64,000 bases of DNA from Glaciihabitans sp. INWT7 (GCF_014217685.1 NZ_CP043654.1:84840-148839), one strand, 5' to 3'. Shown: positions 40,502-50,500, numbered from the stretch's first letter. Numbers and translations are program-made. Notes: generated by a model from the letters alone, not told the origin.

Positions 40502-40543
40502 GCTTGCGCCGCGCCGTACTTCCCGAGCTTCCTCTACAGTTCG

Positions 40544-40963
40544 ATGACGCTGTCTAGTGGCAGCGCATTGACAATCGTCTTGATCGAGGCGAATGTCGAT
40601 GAGGTATCCGCGTCGATCGCTTCCGTTCTTGCCGGCAGAATAGACGGCTGGACGGCGGTCATCGATCACGACTACCTCTCGGTCGACGATCTGTGGATGT
40701 CGGAGCGGTACCGCGAGCACAAGGGCCTTTCCACCTACTCGATCGGCCAGAAGGTGACGACGTGGTTCTCACACGTGCTGCCTGTAACCGCGGTTATGAC
40801 TCGACGCGACGACCTCGTCGCGGGCGACCGGTACTTTTCCAGCCACTTCGGGGTGGCCGAGGTCAGGTCGGTGACAAGCCGTGGTCTCACCGCGACGATT
40901 CGCGGGACGCTGCAGAACCAGATCGAAATGTACGAGCGGGCGTCACTGGTCCCGAAGTTCTAG
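40544..40963 (+). CDS. Hypothetical protein
   Basis: 139 aa. Soluble, with a hydrophobic N-terminal strand (LTIVLIEANVDEVSASIASV) and a beta-rich C-terminus (GVAEVRSVTSRGLTATIRGT). No family recognised. No Shine-Dalgarno is seen; TACAGT lies nine bases before the ATG and could be a -10 box of a leaderless transcript. It converges on the SRAP gene and overlaps its end by four bases. Confidence 0.55.
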   Translation: MTLSSGSALTIVLIEANVDEVSASIASVLAGRIDGWTAVIDHDYLSVDDLWMSERYREHKGLSTYSIGQKVTTWFSHVLPVTAVMTRRDDLVAGDRYFSSHFGVAEVRSVTSRGLTATIRGTLQNQIEMYERASLVPKF

Positions 40964-41676
40964 GCTCCGGAATCGACCGGCTCTACGAGCTCCGGTCCGT
41001 TCCCTCGCAACGGCCTGACCTGACGTATGTCGAGCGCTTCCGCGATGAGCACCGCAGCGTGGACCGCGTCGTCGACGAATTTCTGGTCCCCTTCGATCTC
41101 GGGGTTCAGCCAGTCATCGACCCATTCGCGGGGGAGCGGGACGGGGTTCCTGTCGTGGATTCCGGACAGCGGTTCGACGGCGTCGGAGGTGAGGATCGTC
41201 GCGGTCAGCGTCCAGAGCCCCGGTTCGTCTTCGGCCTTCGTCGTGTCCTTCCACCAGGAGTACAGGCCGGCGAGGTTCATCAGTTCGCCGTCGGCGGGGT
41301 GGATGTAGAACGGGGTCTTCTTCTTGGTGGCCGGGTCGGTCTGCCATTCGTAGTACCCGGACGCTGGAATGATCGCACGGTGCGTTTTGACCGGCCCTTT
41401 CCAGGTGGCTTTCTGAGTGATGCCTTCGGAGCGGGCGTTGAAGGTGGGGAACTTCGTTGTAAGGGTTTTCGACCAGGTTGGGGTGAGCGACCAGCGGGCC
41501 GGTTCCAGCCGGCGGAGCGTCTCCGCTTCCCCTTTGGCCGTTTCGAGCAGCACGGGGATCGTTTGCGTCGGCGCGATGTTCCAGCCGGGCCGCCAGTTGC
41601 GGAAGTCGCCGCCGGTGGCGACGTACTCGCTGATGAGCTCGTCGGTGGATTTGTCGAGGGAGAACCTGCCGCACAT
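40960..41676 (-). CDS. SOS response-associated peptidase (SRAP/HMCES-like)
   Basis: 238 aa beginning MCGRFSLDKSTDEL; the ATG at 41676 is preferred over one three codons earlier because the family needs Cys at position 2 after Met removal. Conserved NIAPTQTIPVL, RWSLTPTW, FNARSEGI, and HRAIIPASGYYEW follow as in YedK and HMCES. These proteins trap abasic sites in single-stranded DNA through the N-terminal Cys. On a conjugative plasmid this could protect the transferred strand. It diverges from the membrane/coiled-coil gene. Confidence 0.9.
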   Translation of the reverse strand: MCGRFSLDKSTDELISEYVATGGDFRNWRPGWNIAPTQTIPVLLETAKGEAETLRRLEPARWSLTPTWSKTLTTKFPTFNARSEGITQKATWKGPVKTHRAIIPASGYYEWQTDPATKKKTPFYIHPADGELMNLAGLYSWWKDTTKAEDEPGLWTLTATILTSDAVEPLSGIHDRNPVPLPREWVDDWLNPEIEGDQKFVDDAVHAAVLIAEALDIRQVRPLRGNGPELVEPVDSGA

Positions 41677-41684
41677 GGCTGTCA

Positions 41685-42485
41685 TTGTCTCTCAGATCCC
41701 CGACCCCGCCCAGCCGATTCCGGCTTCTGCGCATAGAGGAGGTGAAGAACGAATTCACCCTCGAAGCGAGAAGACTCATGACTGACAGATTTGACGCGCA
41801 AACCGGCCGCCGCATCTACACCGCGGTGGAAAGACTGCAGGGCCATAAGGCCAACCTGGAACGGCTCCAACGGCGGCTCGCGGACTTTGAGTGGGAGGCT
41901 GCCCTCACTCTCGGCCAGCTGCTGAAACCGTCGATCATCACCCTGTCCATATCCGCCCCTGTGGCAACCGCTTCCATCTGGACTGCAAACGCCTTCTATA
42001 TGCCGGTCGCCGGTCCCCTCCTTTTGTTTCTAGGCACGATCGCCGCCGTGACTGTGATTCTGTCGGTCCTGTCCTTGCTCGAGCGCATCGATTACTTTCG
42101 CACCGGAGCAGCGACGAACTTGCGCACATGCCAGGCCGACATCGCCGATACCGAACGCGCCATCGAGAACCTCGAGCAGGAGATCACGACGGTCCGGCGT
42201 CTGCAGGAGGAACGCGTCGAGAAGGATGCCGCGGAACCGTCACCGGTGGAGCTCCTCGAGGTGATTGTCAGCACCGCGTCCCGGAACGCGGAGATTACGG
42301 AGCGCGACGCTATTCTGTGGGCCATTGTCGCTGAGGACCCCGCCGATGAGGAGACCTGGGCTGCTATCGCGGCGTCGAACGGCTGGTCTTCGGAGCTGCT
42401 CGCCAAGGTCCGCGGCGTCCGCCGCCCGGCGATTGGGAGAGTGCCTCAAGAGCCGGAGGTAAACACGGCCGGGTGGGCCGGATGA
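41685..42485 (+). CDS. Two-pass membrane protein with coiled coil
   Basis: Up to 266 aa; the true start is uncertain, with ATG 41778 (MTDRFDAQ) the most likely because the first 30 residues look non-coding. Central hydrophobic pair (LKPSIITLSISAPVATASIW and MPVAGPLLLFLGTIAAVTVI), then a long charged helix (ADIADTERAIENLEQEITTV RRLQEE) and a helical C-terminus. Its stop overlaps the next start (ATGA), so it is coupled to the small gene and the M23 peptidase. Unknown family; may anchor a cell-wall complex. Confidence 0.6.
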   Translation: MSLRSPTPPSRFRLLRIEEVKNEFTLEARRLMTDRFDAQTGRRIYTAVERLQGHKANLERLQRRLADFEWEAALTLGQLLKPSIITLSISAPVATASIWTANAFYMPVAGPLLLFLGTIAAVTVILSVLSLLERIDYFRTGAATNLRTCQADIADTERAIENLEQEITTVRRLQEERVEKDAAEPSPVELLEVIVSTASRNAEITERDAILWAIVAEDPADEETWAAIAASNGWSSELLAKVRGVRRPAIGRVPQEPEVNTAGWAG

Positions 42486-42667
42486 GCGGCGTCGGTGACC
42501 GCGGTCACGGAACCTGCACCCCCGAGCTACACCAGCCCGCTGGACCGCCTCACATCACCGCCGACGACATCTCGTCGCTCGCGGCCGCTGCGGAGCTCCT
42601 GAGCCGTTTTCTGGGTTCTCCCACGAGGACCGCCGCGGGGTCGCAGAGTGTGAGCCATCACTCGTGA
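42482..42667 (+). CDS. Small protein (61 aa) between membrane and peptidase genes
   Basis: 61 aa (MSGVGDRGHGTCTPELHQPA...), overlapping both neighbours by four bases (ATGA at the start, GTGA at the end), the classic pattern of a coupled operon gene. Residues 25-50 (HITADDISSLAAAAELLSRF) form a likely amphipathic helix. No signal peptide. Function unknown. Confidence 0.55.
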   Translation: MSGVGDRGHGTCTPELHQPAGPPHITADDISSLAAAAELLSRFLGSPTRTAAGSQSVSHHS

Positions 42668-43413
42668 GCCACCATCGTTCCCTCGGATTCCGCCGCGGGC
42701 TTCCCGGCGCCGCGGTGATGGCCGGCGTTGCCCTCATTTTCGTGGCATCGACGATACCGGCCAACGCGTTCGTGAAACCTGCCGACCCGACGGTGACGTC
42801 AGCGTCTGCCGGATCGTCTTCCAACCCGCAGACCATAACGGTCAGCTCCACCGCGCTTCACGCCGCGTCTGCCCGCGATGGCTACGCCGTCACCCTCCCA
42901 CCGCCTCCTCCGCCTCCGCCGGCCCCGGCGAGGGTGGTGTCCGGCGCGAGCTTCGACGGTCGCAAGTACACGTACAGCGCTGTCGCTGCCGGTGCTGTCC
43001 GCTGGCCTTTCCCTGACGGCTCCCCGATCGCGAGCGGTTTCGGTCCGCGGTTGGTCCCGAACTGCTCGTTCTGCTCCACCATGCATCTCGGGCTCGATTT
43101 CACTCCGGGCTTCGGTGTCCCTGTCCACGCGATCGCGGACGGTGTCGTCGTTCTGGTGAAGAACGATGTCGGCGGCCTCGGCAACCACGTGATGATCGAG
43201 CATGTGATCGGCGGCCAGCGTGTCCAGTCCGAATACGGTCACATGGGGATCGGCACAGTGGTTGTGAGCGTCGGGGAGACGGTCACGGCCGGCCAGGTCA
43301 TCGGCCAGGTCGGATCAACCGGCGCGTCCACCGGCGCGCACCTTCACCTTGAGATTCATCTCGCCGGCGTTCCGGTGGATCCGTTCGTCTGGCTGCAAGC
43401 GAACGTGGGCTGA
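42664..43413 (+). CDS. Secreted M23-family (LytM) peptidase
   Basis: 249 aa from GTG. An N-terminal signal segment (LPGAAVMAGVALIFVASTIP) ends near ANAF, then a Ser/Pro linker (PPPPPPPPAP). The LytM domain (residues ~115-249) has STMHLGLDFTPGFG (His, Asp zinc ligands) and GASTGAHLHLEIHLAG (His-x-His). Such zinc peptidases cut peptide cross-bridges in the cell wall. In a transfer plasmid it is a good candidate for making a local opening for the pilus or mating channel. Last gene of a coupled operon of three. Confidence 0.88.
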   Translation: MSHHRSLGFRRGLPGAAVMAGVALIFVASTIPANAFVKPADPTVTSASAGSSSNPQTITVSSTALHAASARDGYAVTLPPPPPPPPAPARVVSGASFDGRKYTYSAVAAGAVRWPFPDGSPIASGFGPRLVPNCSFCSTMHLGLDFTPGFGVPVHAIADGVVVLVKNDVGGLGNHVMIEHVIGGQRVQSEYGHMGIGTVVVSVGETVTAGQVIGQVGSTGASTGAHLHLEIHLAGVPVDPFVWLQANVG

Positions 43414-43456
43414 TTTCGGTATCGCTGTCGCAGTTCCGGTGTCGCATCTGACTGTC

Positions 43457-43471
43457 ATGATGGTCGCATGA
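43457..43471 (+). promoter_or_regulatory. 4-codon ORF overlapping start codon (MMVA-stop)
   Basis: ATG ATG GTC GCA TGA; the TGA overlaps the ATG of the next gene. No GCCGCATG element precedes it; only the geometry is shared. Confidence 0.42.
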
Positions 43472-43914
43472 CCTCTGACTTCGCCGTTCCGCTTCATGAC
43501 GCGGAGCATTTCGACGCGTTGCGCGGGTGGGCCCGTGGGATGACGACCTTGGTGGCGGCGACGGAACTGCTCATTCGCGCTGGTTTCGCTGGGTCGGGAC
43601 GCCCCTGGGTTCGGTATGACAACGATGCCCACCGGCCTTGGATCGACTTCGACGAGATCCCGAACCTGTGCGGGGCGATGTCCGGTGGCGAGCAGCGGCT
43701 TCTCCGCATCGCGGCGTCGATAGGCGGAACGACGCTGATCGATTTGGGCAGCGAGGTGGCGGGCCTCGATCGAAGGCTGACGGAACTTGTCTCCGTCGCG
43801 ATCATCCACGCGGCAGGCTTCACGGAACCCACCCGCAACATCGTGTGGGAGGGCGACGACAGAGTGGTCGTCACCGTCCCACCGTTGGCTCAGTGGCCGG
43901 ATGTCAGGTCGTAG
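43468..43914 (+). CDS. Hypothetical protein
   Basis: 148 aa. Soluble alpha/beta composition with HFDALRGWARGMTTLVAATE and LCGAMSGGEQRLLRIAASIG, then DRRLTELVSVAIIHAAGFTE. No family recognised. Last plus-strand gene of this block, converging on the RCC1 pilin gene with 12 bp between stops. Confidence 0.58.
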   Translation: MTSDFAVPLHDAEHFDALRGWARGMTTLVAATELLIRAGFAGSGRPWVRYDNDAHRPWIDFDEIPNLCGAMSGGEQRLLRIAASIGGTTLIDLGSEVAGLDRRLTELVSVAIIHAAGFTEPTRNIVWEGDDRVVVTVPPLAQWPDVRS

Positions 43915-43926
43915 GTTCCTTGTCCG

Positions 43927-45885
43927 TTACGGGAGGGTGAGCTGCACATCCTGGCTGGCGGAGCGTGTCCCGTCGGTGACCGTGACGGTGACCGTGCTGT
44001 CGAACGCCGCTGCCGTGCCGGCGTTGATCGGAATCGCGGTGAGACGGTTCGTTGTTGTCCCGTCCCCGAGCTGGCCGCTGCTGTTCTGGCCGAAGCCGAC
44101 CAGCTTGCCGCCCGCTGTGACGTAGGTACTGCTGTCGCCTGCGAACACAGCAGTTGCGTTCGAGCTCGTGAGGCCAGCGTTCAGATTCGACGCCACCGGT
44201 GAGGTCTTGTTCGCGGAAGGACCGATTCCCAAGCTCGCGCCATTGCCCCAGCAGTACAGACCTCCGTCGGCGACGGCGCACGTGTGGTTGGCACCGCTGG
44301 AGACCGATGTCACCGTCTTGCCGAGCAACGCTCCCGCCGCGGTGACCACGGCTTTCGGCGTCAGACTTGAGGTGGTTGTTCCCAGCCCGAGCTCGCCGGA
44401 GCTGTTGGTTCCCCAGCAGTACGCCGCACCTGACGCGACTACGCACGCGTGGAACGCAGCTGCGCTGATCTCGGTGACGGTTTTCCCGTCCAGCGGAGTT
44501 CCGGTGGTCGCGGTGATTGCGGTGGGGACGAGCTTGTCTCCAGCGAGGCCGTTTCCGAGCTGCTGGCTTGCTCCTGCGCCCCAGCAGTACCCCGCACCGG
44601 ACGCGATCGCGCAGGTGAAGTTCTGGGCGACGGAGATTTGGGTGACAGTTTTGCCGGCGAGCCCTCCGGTCGCTACAACCGGAACTGACACCTTCGAGTC
44701 GACCTGGTTTCCGGTTCCGAGAGCACCGTTCGCGGCGCTTCCCCAGCAGTAGGCCTTTCCGTCGGCGATGGCGCAGGTGTGCTGCACCCCGGCGGCGATG
44801 TCGGTCACTGTGTGCCCGACGATGGCTCCCTGCACGGCCACCGGCACGAGGCTGTTGGTTGTCGCGTTGTTTCCGAGCTTTCCGTTGGTGCCCTGGCCCC
44901 AGCAGAACGCTTTCCCGTCAGAGATGGCGCAGGAGTGGTAGGTGCCGGCGCTGACCTTGGTGACGGGCTTGCCGCCGAAAGCTGATGCGGTCACGGCAAC
45001 GGGGACGTTCGATTGGGTGAAGGTGCCGTTGCCGAGGCCGCCATACGCGTTGTAGCCCCAGCAGTACGCGGCGCCTTCTGAGATTCCGCATGCGTCGTAT
45101 GCGCCGCCTTCAACTGAGGTGAAGTTGCGGCCCCATGCGCTCGGACCGGTGAAGATCCCGGTCGCGGAGTCGAACGTGACACCCGACGGCAGAGTTCCCG
45201 TGTAGGAGAAGCTGAGAGCACCGGAGCCGCCGGCAGCGGTCGGAGTCACCGACTGGGACGAAGCGGCACGGTCGAACACGCCGGATGAGTACGACAGTGA
45301 GACCGCGGGGATAACCGGCGCGGTGTACCCGGTGAGACGGTTGACGAGCGCCTGCACTCGGGGGATATCGAAGCCCGCAGGCAGAGCGCTGGCGATCGCC
45401 GCGGGAGCCGCGAACCGCGCGGTCCCGGCGACCTCACCGATGCCGCCCGCCATGGTGTACCCCTCGTTCTTCGCGTCGAAGACGGACGGGCTCATGCTCG
45501 TCTTGAGGAATACGCGGCCGGTGGGAGATTTGGTTCCGGCAACCCAGCCTTCCTTGTCAGCGTCGACGACGAGATGCTGGGCGGGTTTCTCGAAGCTGAC
45601 CTTCCGGGCCTCATCGCCCCTCGGGTCGGCTGTCGAGTCGTAGGAGAACCAGCTGCCGTCAGCGACGTGGGAGGCGGACTCCGCTGTCGTCACCGATCCG
45701 AGGTTCTGCTTGGCGGCTTCGTCCTGGGACCAGGGGACAATCGCGAAGACGCTGACTGCGATGATCCCGGAGATCACCCCGATGACGAGCACTCCGACCA
45801 TGATCGATGCGAGGTCGATGGCTGCGCGCGGGTTGCGGAGGACGGAGCGCATGCGCTGCGCTGCGGAGAGGAGGCTGGGATTCAA
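43927..45885 (-). CDS. Pilin with RCC1-repeat domain
   Basis: About 652 aa; start uncertain between TTG 45885 and ATG 45852, since the first residues of the longer frame look non-coding. The segment AIDLASIMVGVLVIGVISGI followed by VSVFAIVPWSQDEAAKQ is nearly identical to the N-terminus of two other pilins here. A ~140-residue head follows, then an Ig-like portion (FSYTGTLPSGVTFDSATGIF) and about seven RCC1-type repeats of ~52 residues with YCWG-x-N cores, each having a pair of Cys (GISEGAAYCWGYNAYGGLGN). Cys pairs suggest disulfides outside the cell. Confidence 0.82.
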   Translation of the reverse strand: MNPSLLSAAQRMRSVLRNPRAAIDLASIMVGVLVIGVISGIIAVSVFAIVPWSQDEAAKQNLGSVTTAESASHVADGSWFSYDSTADPRGDEARKVSFEKPAQHLVVDADKEGWVAGTKSPTGRVFLKTSMSPSVFDAKNEGYTMAGGIGEVAGTARFAAPAAIASALPAGFDIPRVQALVNRLTGYTAPVIPAVSLSYSSGVFDRAASSQSVTPTAAGGSGALSFSYTGTLPSGVTFDSATGIFTGPSAWGRNFTSVEGGAYDACGISEGAAYCWGYNAYGGLGNGTFTQSNVPVAVTASAFGGKPVTKVSAGTYHSCAISDGKAFCWGQGTNGKLGNNATTNSLVPVAVQGAIVGHTVTDIAAGVQHTCAIADGKAYCWGSAANGALGTGNQVDSKVSVPVVATGGLAGKTVTQISVAQNFTCAIASGAGYCWGAGASQQLGNGLAGDKLVPTAITATTGTPLDGKTVTEISAAAFHACVVASGAAYCWGTNSSGELGLGTTTSSLTPKAVVTAAGALLGKTVTSVSSGANHTCAVADGGLYCWGNGASLGIGPSANKTSPVASNLNAGLTSSNATAVFAGDSSTYVTAGGKLVGFGQNSSGQLGDGTTTNRLTAIPINAGTAAAFDSTVTVTVTDGTRSASQDVQLTLP

Positions 45886-46220
45886 GAGGGAGCACCAATT
45901 CAGTAGGAAGACGCGCCGTTCGGTCCCGTCATCCTCAAGAAGGGCGCGGTCACGCAAAATCGTCACCCGAATCTGGCCGGCAGGGCTCCCGCCCGCGGAC
46001 TACAGCTTCGAAATCGATTTGACGACCGACCTCGGCCGATACTGCTCCCCATCGCTGGAAGATACGAACGGGATCATGCCGACGGCCAGATGCGGCAATC
46101 GGAGCGCAGCACGCAAGGAGAGGTCGTCTCCGAACCATTCCCGACTCATGGAGAACCCGTTGATGTAGCGCAACTCCAAGCCATCGCGGAATTCCTCCCC
46201 CTCAACTGCACCGTTCGCGG

Positions 46221-46826
46221 CTACACGGAGATCCGCGTCGTCGCCGCTAAATTCGACGACGTATGCGCATCCACCCCGGAGTACGGGCTTTCGCCATGCG
46301 TGCGCTTGATCCGCATCGGACCCTGGCACACAAACCCGTTCATGTCGCTGCTCAGCAGCTCCCAGTCTGAGAACTCGGCGTTCAACCGGGCGTACCTCAC
46401 TTTGGTCATCCCGTATTTGCCGAGTTCGCGCTGACGGTCCAGCCACCGGGCGAGCCGGAGCTCCGTTTCGCTGCTGCCGGAAATCAAAGGCTCCCCAGAC
46501 AGTCGCACGAAACCGATGGTCTCATCGACTGTCTGCGACCAAACATCGTTCTGGATTCTGACATTTTCCCAACCGGGGAACACACCGTCGAGGTCTCCTT
46601 TTCGGCTGGACGACAACATTCCGTCTTTGAGTTCCCTGCGGCGGGTGGTGAGCCACGTCTTGTAGTTGACGGAGCCGTAGTCGACATCCGCCCTGCCTGG
46701 AAGTCGGTTGTGCTCGTTCACGAAGTGGGTGAGTTCCGTGATCGCACGCCGCCACAGGGTATCGAGCACGGCCTGCTGCTTGGGGGAGAGTGTGGACAGT
46801 TCGTCTACGTGGTCTTGGGGGCACAT
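46221..46826 (-). CDS. Protein with helicase-associated (HA) domains
   Basis: 201 aa from ATG 46826. Residues ~20-85 (RAITELTHFVNEHNRLPGRA, NYKTWLTTRRRELKDGMLSS, FPGWE) and ~85-160 (RLARWLDRQRELGKYGMTKV) match the HA repeat often found behind DEAD/H helicases, with the pattern hhxaxxhG...P...l..Wl...R. No helicase domain is joined here. It may bind DNA or RNA by itself. The frame is open upstream to an ATG in a GCCGCGCATG element (46880), but codon use there looks non-coding. Confidence 0.7.
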   Translation of the reverse strand: MCPQDHVDELSTLSPKQQAVLDTLWRRAITELTHFVNEHNRLPGRADVDYGSVNYKTWLTTRRRELKDGMLSSSRKGDLDGVFPGWENVRIQNDVWSQTVDETIGFVRLSGEPLISGSSETELRLARWLDRQRELGKYGMTKVRYARLNAEFSDWELLSSDMNGFVCQGPMRIKRTHGESPYSGVDAHTSSNLAATTRISV

Positions 46827-46877
46827 GGTTGTGTCGTTTCTATTCCGGGCTTGGGTGTCTCGGTGTATCCAAGATTC

Positions 46878-46887
46878 CATGCGCGGC
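46878..46887 (-). promoter_or_regulatory. Short leader variant GCCGCGCATG
   Basis: Its ATG is in frame with the HA-domain gene, 54 nt before the chosen start, so an 18-residue longer protein is possible. Confidence 0.4.
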
Positions 46888-46919
46888 AATTCTGCGGCGG
46901 GGCTAGGTGCCACCGCAGG

Positions 46920-47483
46920 TCAGTCGCAGCCTATGCCGTCGCCGTCCGGGTCAAGAGCTCTCGTGTACCCGGGCGATCCGATGGATATCGGCGCTTTCCC
47001 CGCCGCGATGACCGCGGCGCAGTCCGGGTAGACCGGATCGGAGGCAGCTTTGGCCACCTGGTGCGCTTTGTCGACCAGGCCGAGGTCGTTGATGCCGCCG
47101 ACCGCGCTGGAGATTGCGTTGCTGCTGTCCACCGGCGCAAGAGATTTCGTCGCTGTCGGCGCCGGGGTCACCTGCACCGCGGCGGCGGCCGGTCGGGTGT
47201 TGCTCGCCAGAACGGCAGGGATAGCGAACACAGCGCCGACGATGACGACGACCGCCAGAATGATCACCACGAGTACGGCGGGGAGCTTTCGTTTCGGTTT
47301 GGTCGGTTTCTCATTCGTCGATGGCAGCGCGACAGTGGCGATCTCGGCGGCCCCGAGGGTGATGTCTTCCGCTGGTGCTTCGGTGGTGTTCTGGATCCGC
47401 TGAGTCCATGCCTGGCCGTCCCACCATCGCATCCCGTTGCTGTTCAGGGGGTCCGGAAACCAGCCTTCGGGCATGTAGGTCAT
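46920..47483 (-). CDS. DUF2510 membrane protein with Excalibur domain
   Basis: 187 aa. N-terminal GWFPDPLNSNGMRWWDGQAW is the DUF2510 signature; a basic linker and one membrane segment follow (AVLVVIILAVVVIVGAVFAI, ~residues 68-90), then a Thr/Pro spacer and a C-terminal Excalibur calcium-binding domain (DCAAVIAAGKAPISIGSPGY, LDPDGDGIGCD) with the DxDxDGxxC loop. Excalibur domains lie outside the cell and bind calcium. Both domain ends are typical of actinobacterial surface proteins. GGAA is nine bases before the ATG. Confidence 0.85.
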   Translation of the reverse strand: MTYMPEGWFPDPLNSNGMRWWDGQAWTQRIQNTTEAPAEDITLGAAEIATVALPSTNEKPTKPKRKLPAVLVVIILAVVVIVGAVFAIPAVLASNTRPAAAAVQVTPAPTATKSLAPVDSSNAISSAVGGINDLGLVDKAHQVAKAASDPVYPDCAAVIAAGKAPISIGSPGYTRALDPDGDGIGCD

Positions 47484-47538
47484 CGATGTGTTCCAGTTCT
47501 GTGGGTTTCGAGAGTGAGAGGTCTGTCAGTCATGAGAA

Positions 47539-47566
47539 GAGGGCCGCCACGCAAATGACGGCCCTC
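47539..47566 (-). terminator. Hairpin terminator
   Basis: GAGGGCCG and CGGCCCTC pair over 8 bp around a 12-nt loop, 13 bases after the stop of the 1509-aa gene. Confidence 0.65.
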
Positions 47567-47578
47567 GTCCGATCGGGG

Positions 47579-50500
47579 TCAGTCCCAGTCGTTGGTGGTG
47601 GCGGAAGCGGCCACGCGCCGGCCGGTCGGTGCACGAAATTCGTCCACCTCACCTTCGGCGGCGGGGACCACGGCGGGATGAGCGGCCTCGGCGGCCGCGG
47701 CGGTGTCGGCGCGGCGCGGGATGATCAGAGTGAATGGCTCTTCTGCCACCTCGACCTCAGCTGCGATCTCGACCGCAGCCGGCTCCTGAGTCTCGGAATA
47801 CTCTTCCTCAGCGAACCGGTCCGCGGCTGCTGGTTCAACGACGGAAGAGTCGATCTCGGGCTCAACTACCGAATCGTCCCCCTCATCGAGAAACTCGACG
47901 ACTCCGGACCACTCGTCGACGGTGATGCCGACGCTTTGCGCTGGGGCGACGAGGTGAACGGCGACGCCCGCGGTTTCGAGGATGTCGTCGGCGAGTTCAC
48001 CCCAGGTGAGGCCGGTGTCTCCTTCCTCGTCGATCTTGTCGTCGATCCAGACGACCTTCTTCACGTCCGGGTGCGCGAGGACGTACGCTTCGATCGCGCC
48101 GACTTTCCACCAGCCGTGATCCTCGCCTTCTCCGGAGGTGAGCGAAGGGAGCGGGCCGCGGCCGATGAGACCCGCGAAGGCATCGTTGGCCTGCGAGCTC
48201 CAGTCGGTCGCCCAGACCACGGTCGCGCGCGCGCCGCCGATTGCCGCGCCCAGCGCCGGGGACACAGCGCAATGGCCCATCCCGCTGACATCCATCGACT
48301 CCCAGTTGCCCCAGGTCGGGTCTCCTGCCGTGGCGGCGATCGGCGAGAAGACCCCGTCGACGTCAAGGAAAACGACAGCGTGCGGGATGTCGTTGGTTGC
48401 GAGAGGTTCGGCGGTCACGGGGTTCGGTTCCGTCGGCACCATCTCGTCGTCGTCGTCGTCCAGACGGAAGAACGAGTCGTCGAACGGGGCGGGCTCCGCG
48501 ACCGGCACATCTGTGACAGGCTCCTCGTCGTCCATCTCAGCCATCAGCGAGTCGAAGTCGATGTTGACCTCAATGACGCCGAGGTCCTCGAGCACGACCT
48601 GGGCCTCGGCGCTCGCTCCGAGGTCGCGGAACTCCGCGGTTGACTCGGCGGGCTTCACCATCAGGGCGCTGAGATCCACCTTCTCGCTTTCCGGGATCGG
48701 GTCACGACGTTCGGCCAGTTTCCGAGCGAAGGTCTCCTGGCTCGGCTCGAACCAGACCTGGATGATCTCGGCAAGTCCTGCGCTGGTCTCCCACAGGCCG
48801 CGGCCGCGGGGCACATGGTCGCCGAGCGACGGGGCTTCCACCCAGTTTTTGAGAGCGCTCTGACGGTCGCCCTGCGTGCCGTTTCCCATGAGCATTCGGG
48901 AGAGGTTCACCTTGAGGTCAGCCGCTCCCGGGATCGTGTCGAGCATTTTCGCGGACAGCTTCTGAGTGGCGAGCACCAGTGTCACGCCGGCGCTTCGAGC
49001 TTCGCGGGCAATCTTCCCGGTCAGAGTTCCGATGCGCGCTTTCGCCTCGTTGTCGCGAATCTGCTGCTGGCGTTCGTCTTCGACTTCGGGGTCCTCCGAT
49101 GCTGTCTTGCTGACGGCGTCGGGCTGCATGAGGCTGGTGAACTCGTCCATGACGAGGTAGATGTGCTTGGGGCGGATTTCTTCGGGCAGGTCTCGGTAGC
49201 CACCGACGCCGTGAGCTGCGTTCAGGCTCTTCCGACGCTGGACTTCCTTGTACACGTGCTTCATGACCGCGTCGGCTTCGGAGACGGTGGACGCGAACGC
49301 TCGGGCGTACGGTCGGACGAATCCGAAGTCAGCGCCTCCCTTGGTGGGGTCGACCACGTAGATTTCGCATCCCTGCACGGCGGCCGGGTAGAGGACCACC
49401 TGCAGGCTGACAGACTTGCCACCACCGGACGCGCCGGCGATGAGGACGTGCGCGTCCACTTTCGGGTCGTAGGAGATCGGGTTGCCTTCAACTCCGGTGG
49501 CGAACGGCATGATCCCGTCCACGCTGTCCACGAATGTCCAATCGACACTCGCGGAATCTGGAAGCGGGTGCACCTTGCTGACGAGGAGTCGGACGGAGGA
49601 GGCTCCATCCACTCCCGCACGAACGTCGACAAAAGCGTTCTTCGTCGCCGTTTTCAGCGCCTCCACGGCCTCTTTCACCCGACCTCGAGTCAGCGGGGCG
49701 GGAAGCTCGAAGTCGATCACCTGGACGTTCTCGTTGGTTGAAAGCAGTTCCGTTTTCAGGAGCTTCGGTAGAGCACCTCCGTCACCGAGGACTTTGGTGA
49801 CCAGGAAGGCCTGCTCCCAGTCGAGGCTGGTGACATAGTCCTGGTTGGAGAGACGCATCCTGGTTCTGGCGAAGACGAATCCTGGTGTGGCCGGGTCAGC
49901 CCCAGCGACAATCACGACCACCCCGTCGCCGCCGTCGGCGACGCGAAGCCACTGGCTGTTCAGCGCCTGGCGGATTTTCTGCGCCTGAGTGCGGACCTCG
50001 GCGATGGTGACTCCGCCGTAGAGCTTCACCTGCATCTTCCACATGTGGCCGCGGGACGTGCGTTCCGTCAACGGAATCGAGCTGATGACCTCCGGGCGGG
50101 CGAGCTTGGAAACGTCGAACGCCCGGTTCAAAAGTCCGGCGAGGAGCCACCCGGCCGCCTTGTTGTTGTCGGAAGGCTGGATGGTGTCCGGAGTGCTCGG
50201 AAGCTCATCGGCCGACCAGTAGATCGCGATGGCCTGCTGGTGACGGCCGCCCGGTTTGACGCCCTGATGGCCGGCCAACCCGGTGACGCTGACGAACGGT
50301 GCCGCTTTGAGCGTGGTCGCCAGTGCGGGCTCAATTCGCACGGCGGGCTGGATGAACTCCATGATCGATACGCCCTGCGGGACCACGAAGGGCTGGCAGC
50401 ACAGAGTAGCGTAACGTGCGCCGGTGCCGCCGCCGATCGGGAGCCTCGCCTCGACGTAGACCGGGTGCTGAGGGAACGGCTGGCGTGCGGCTTGCTTGAG

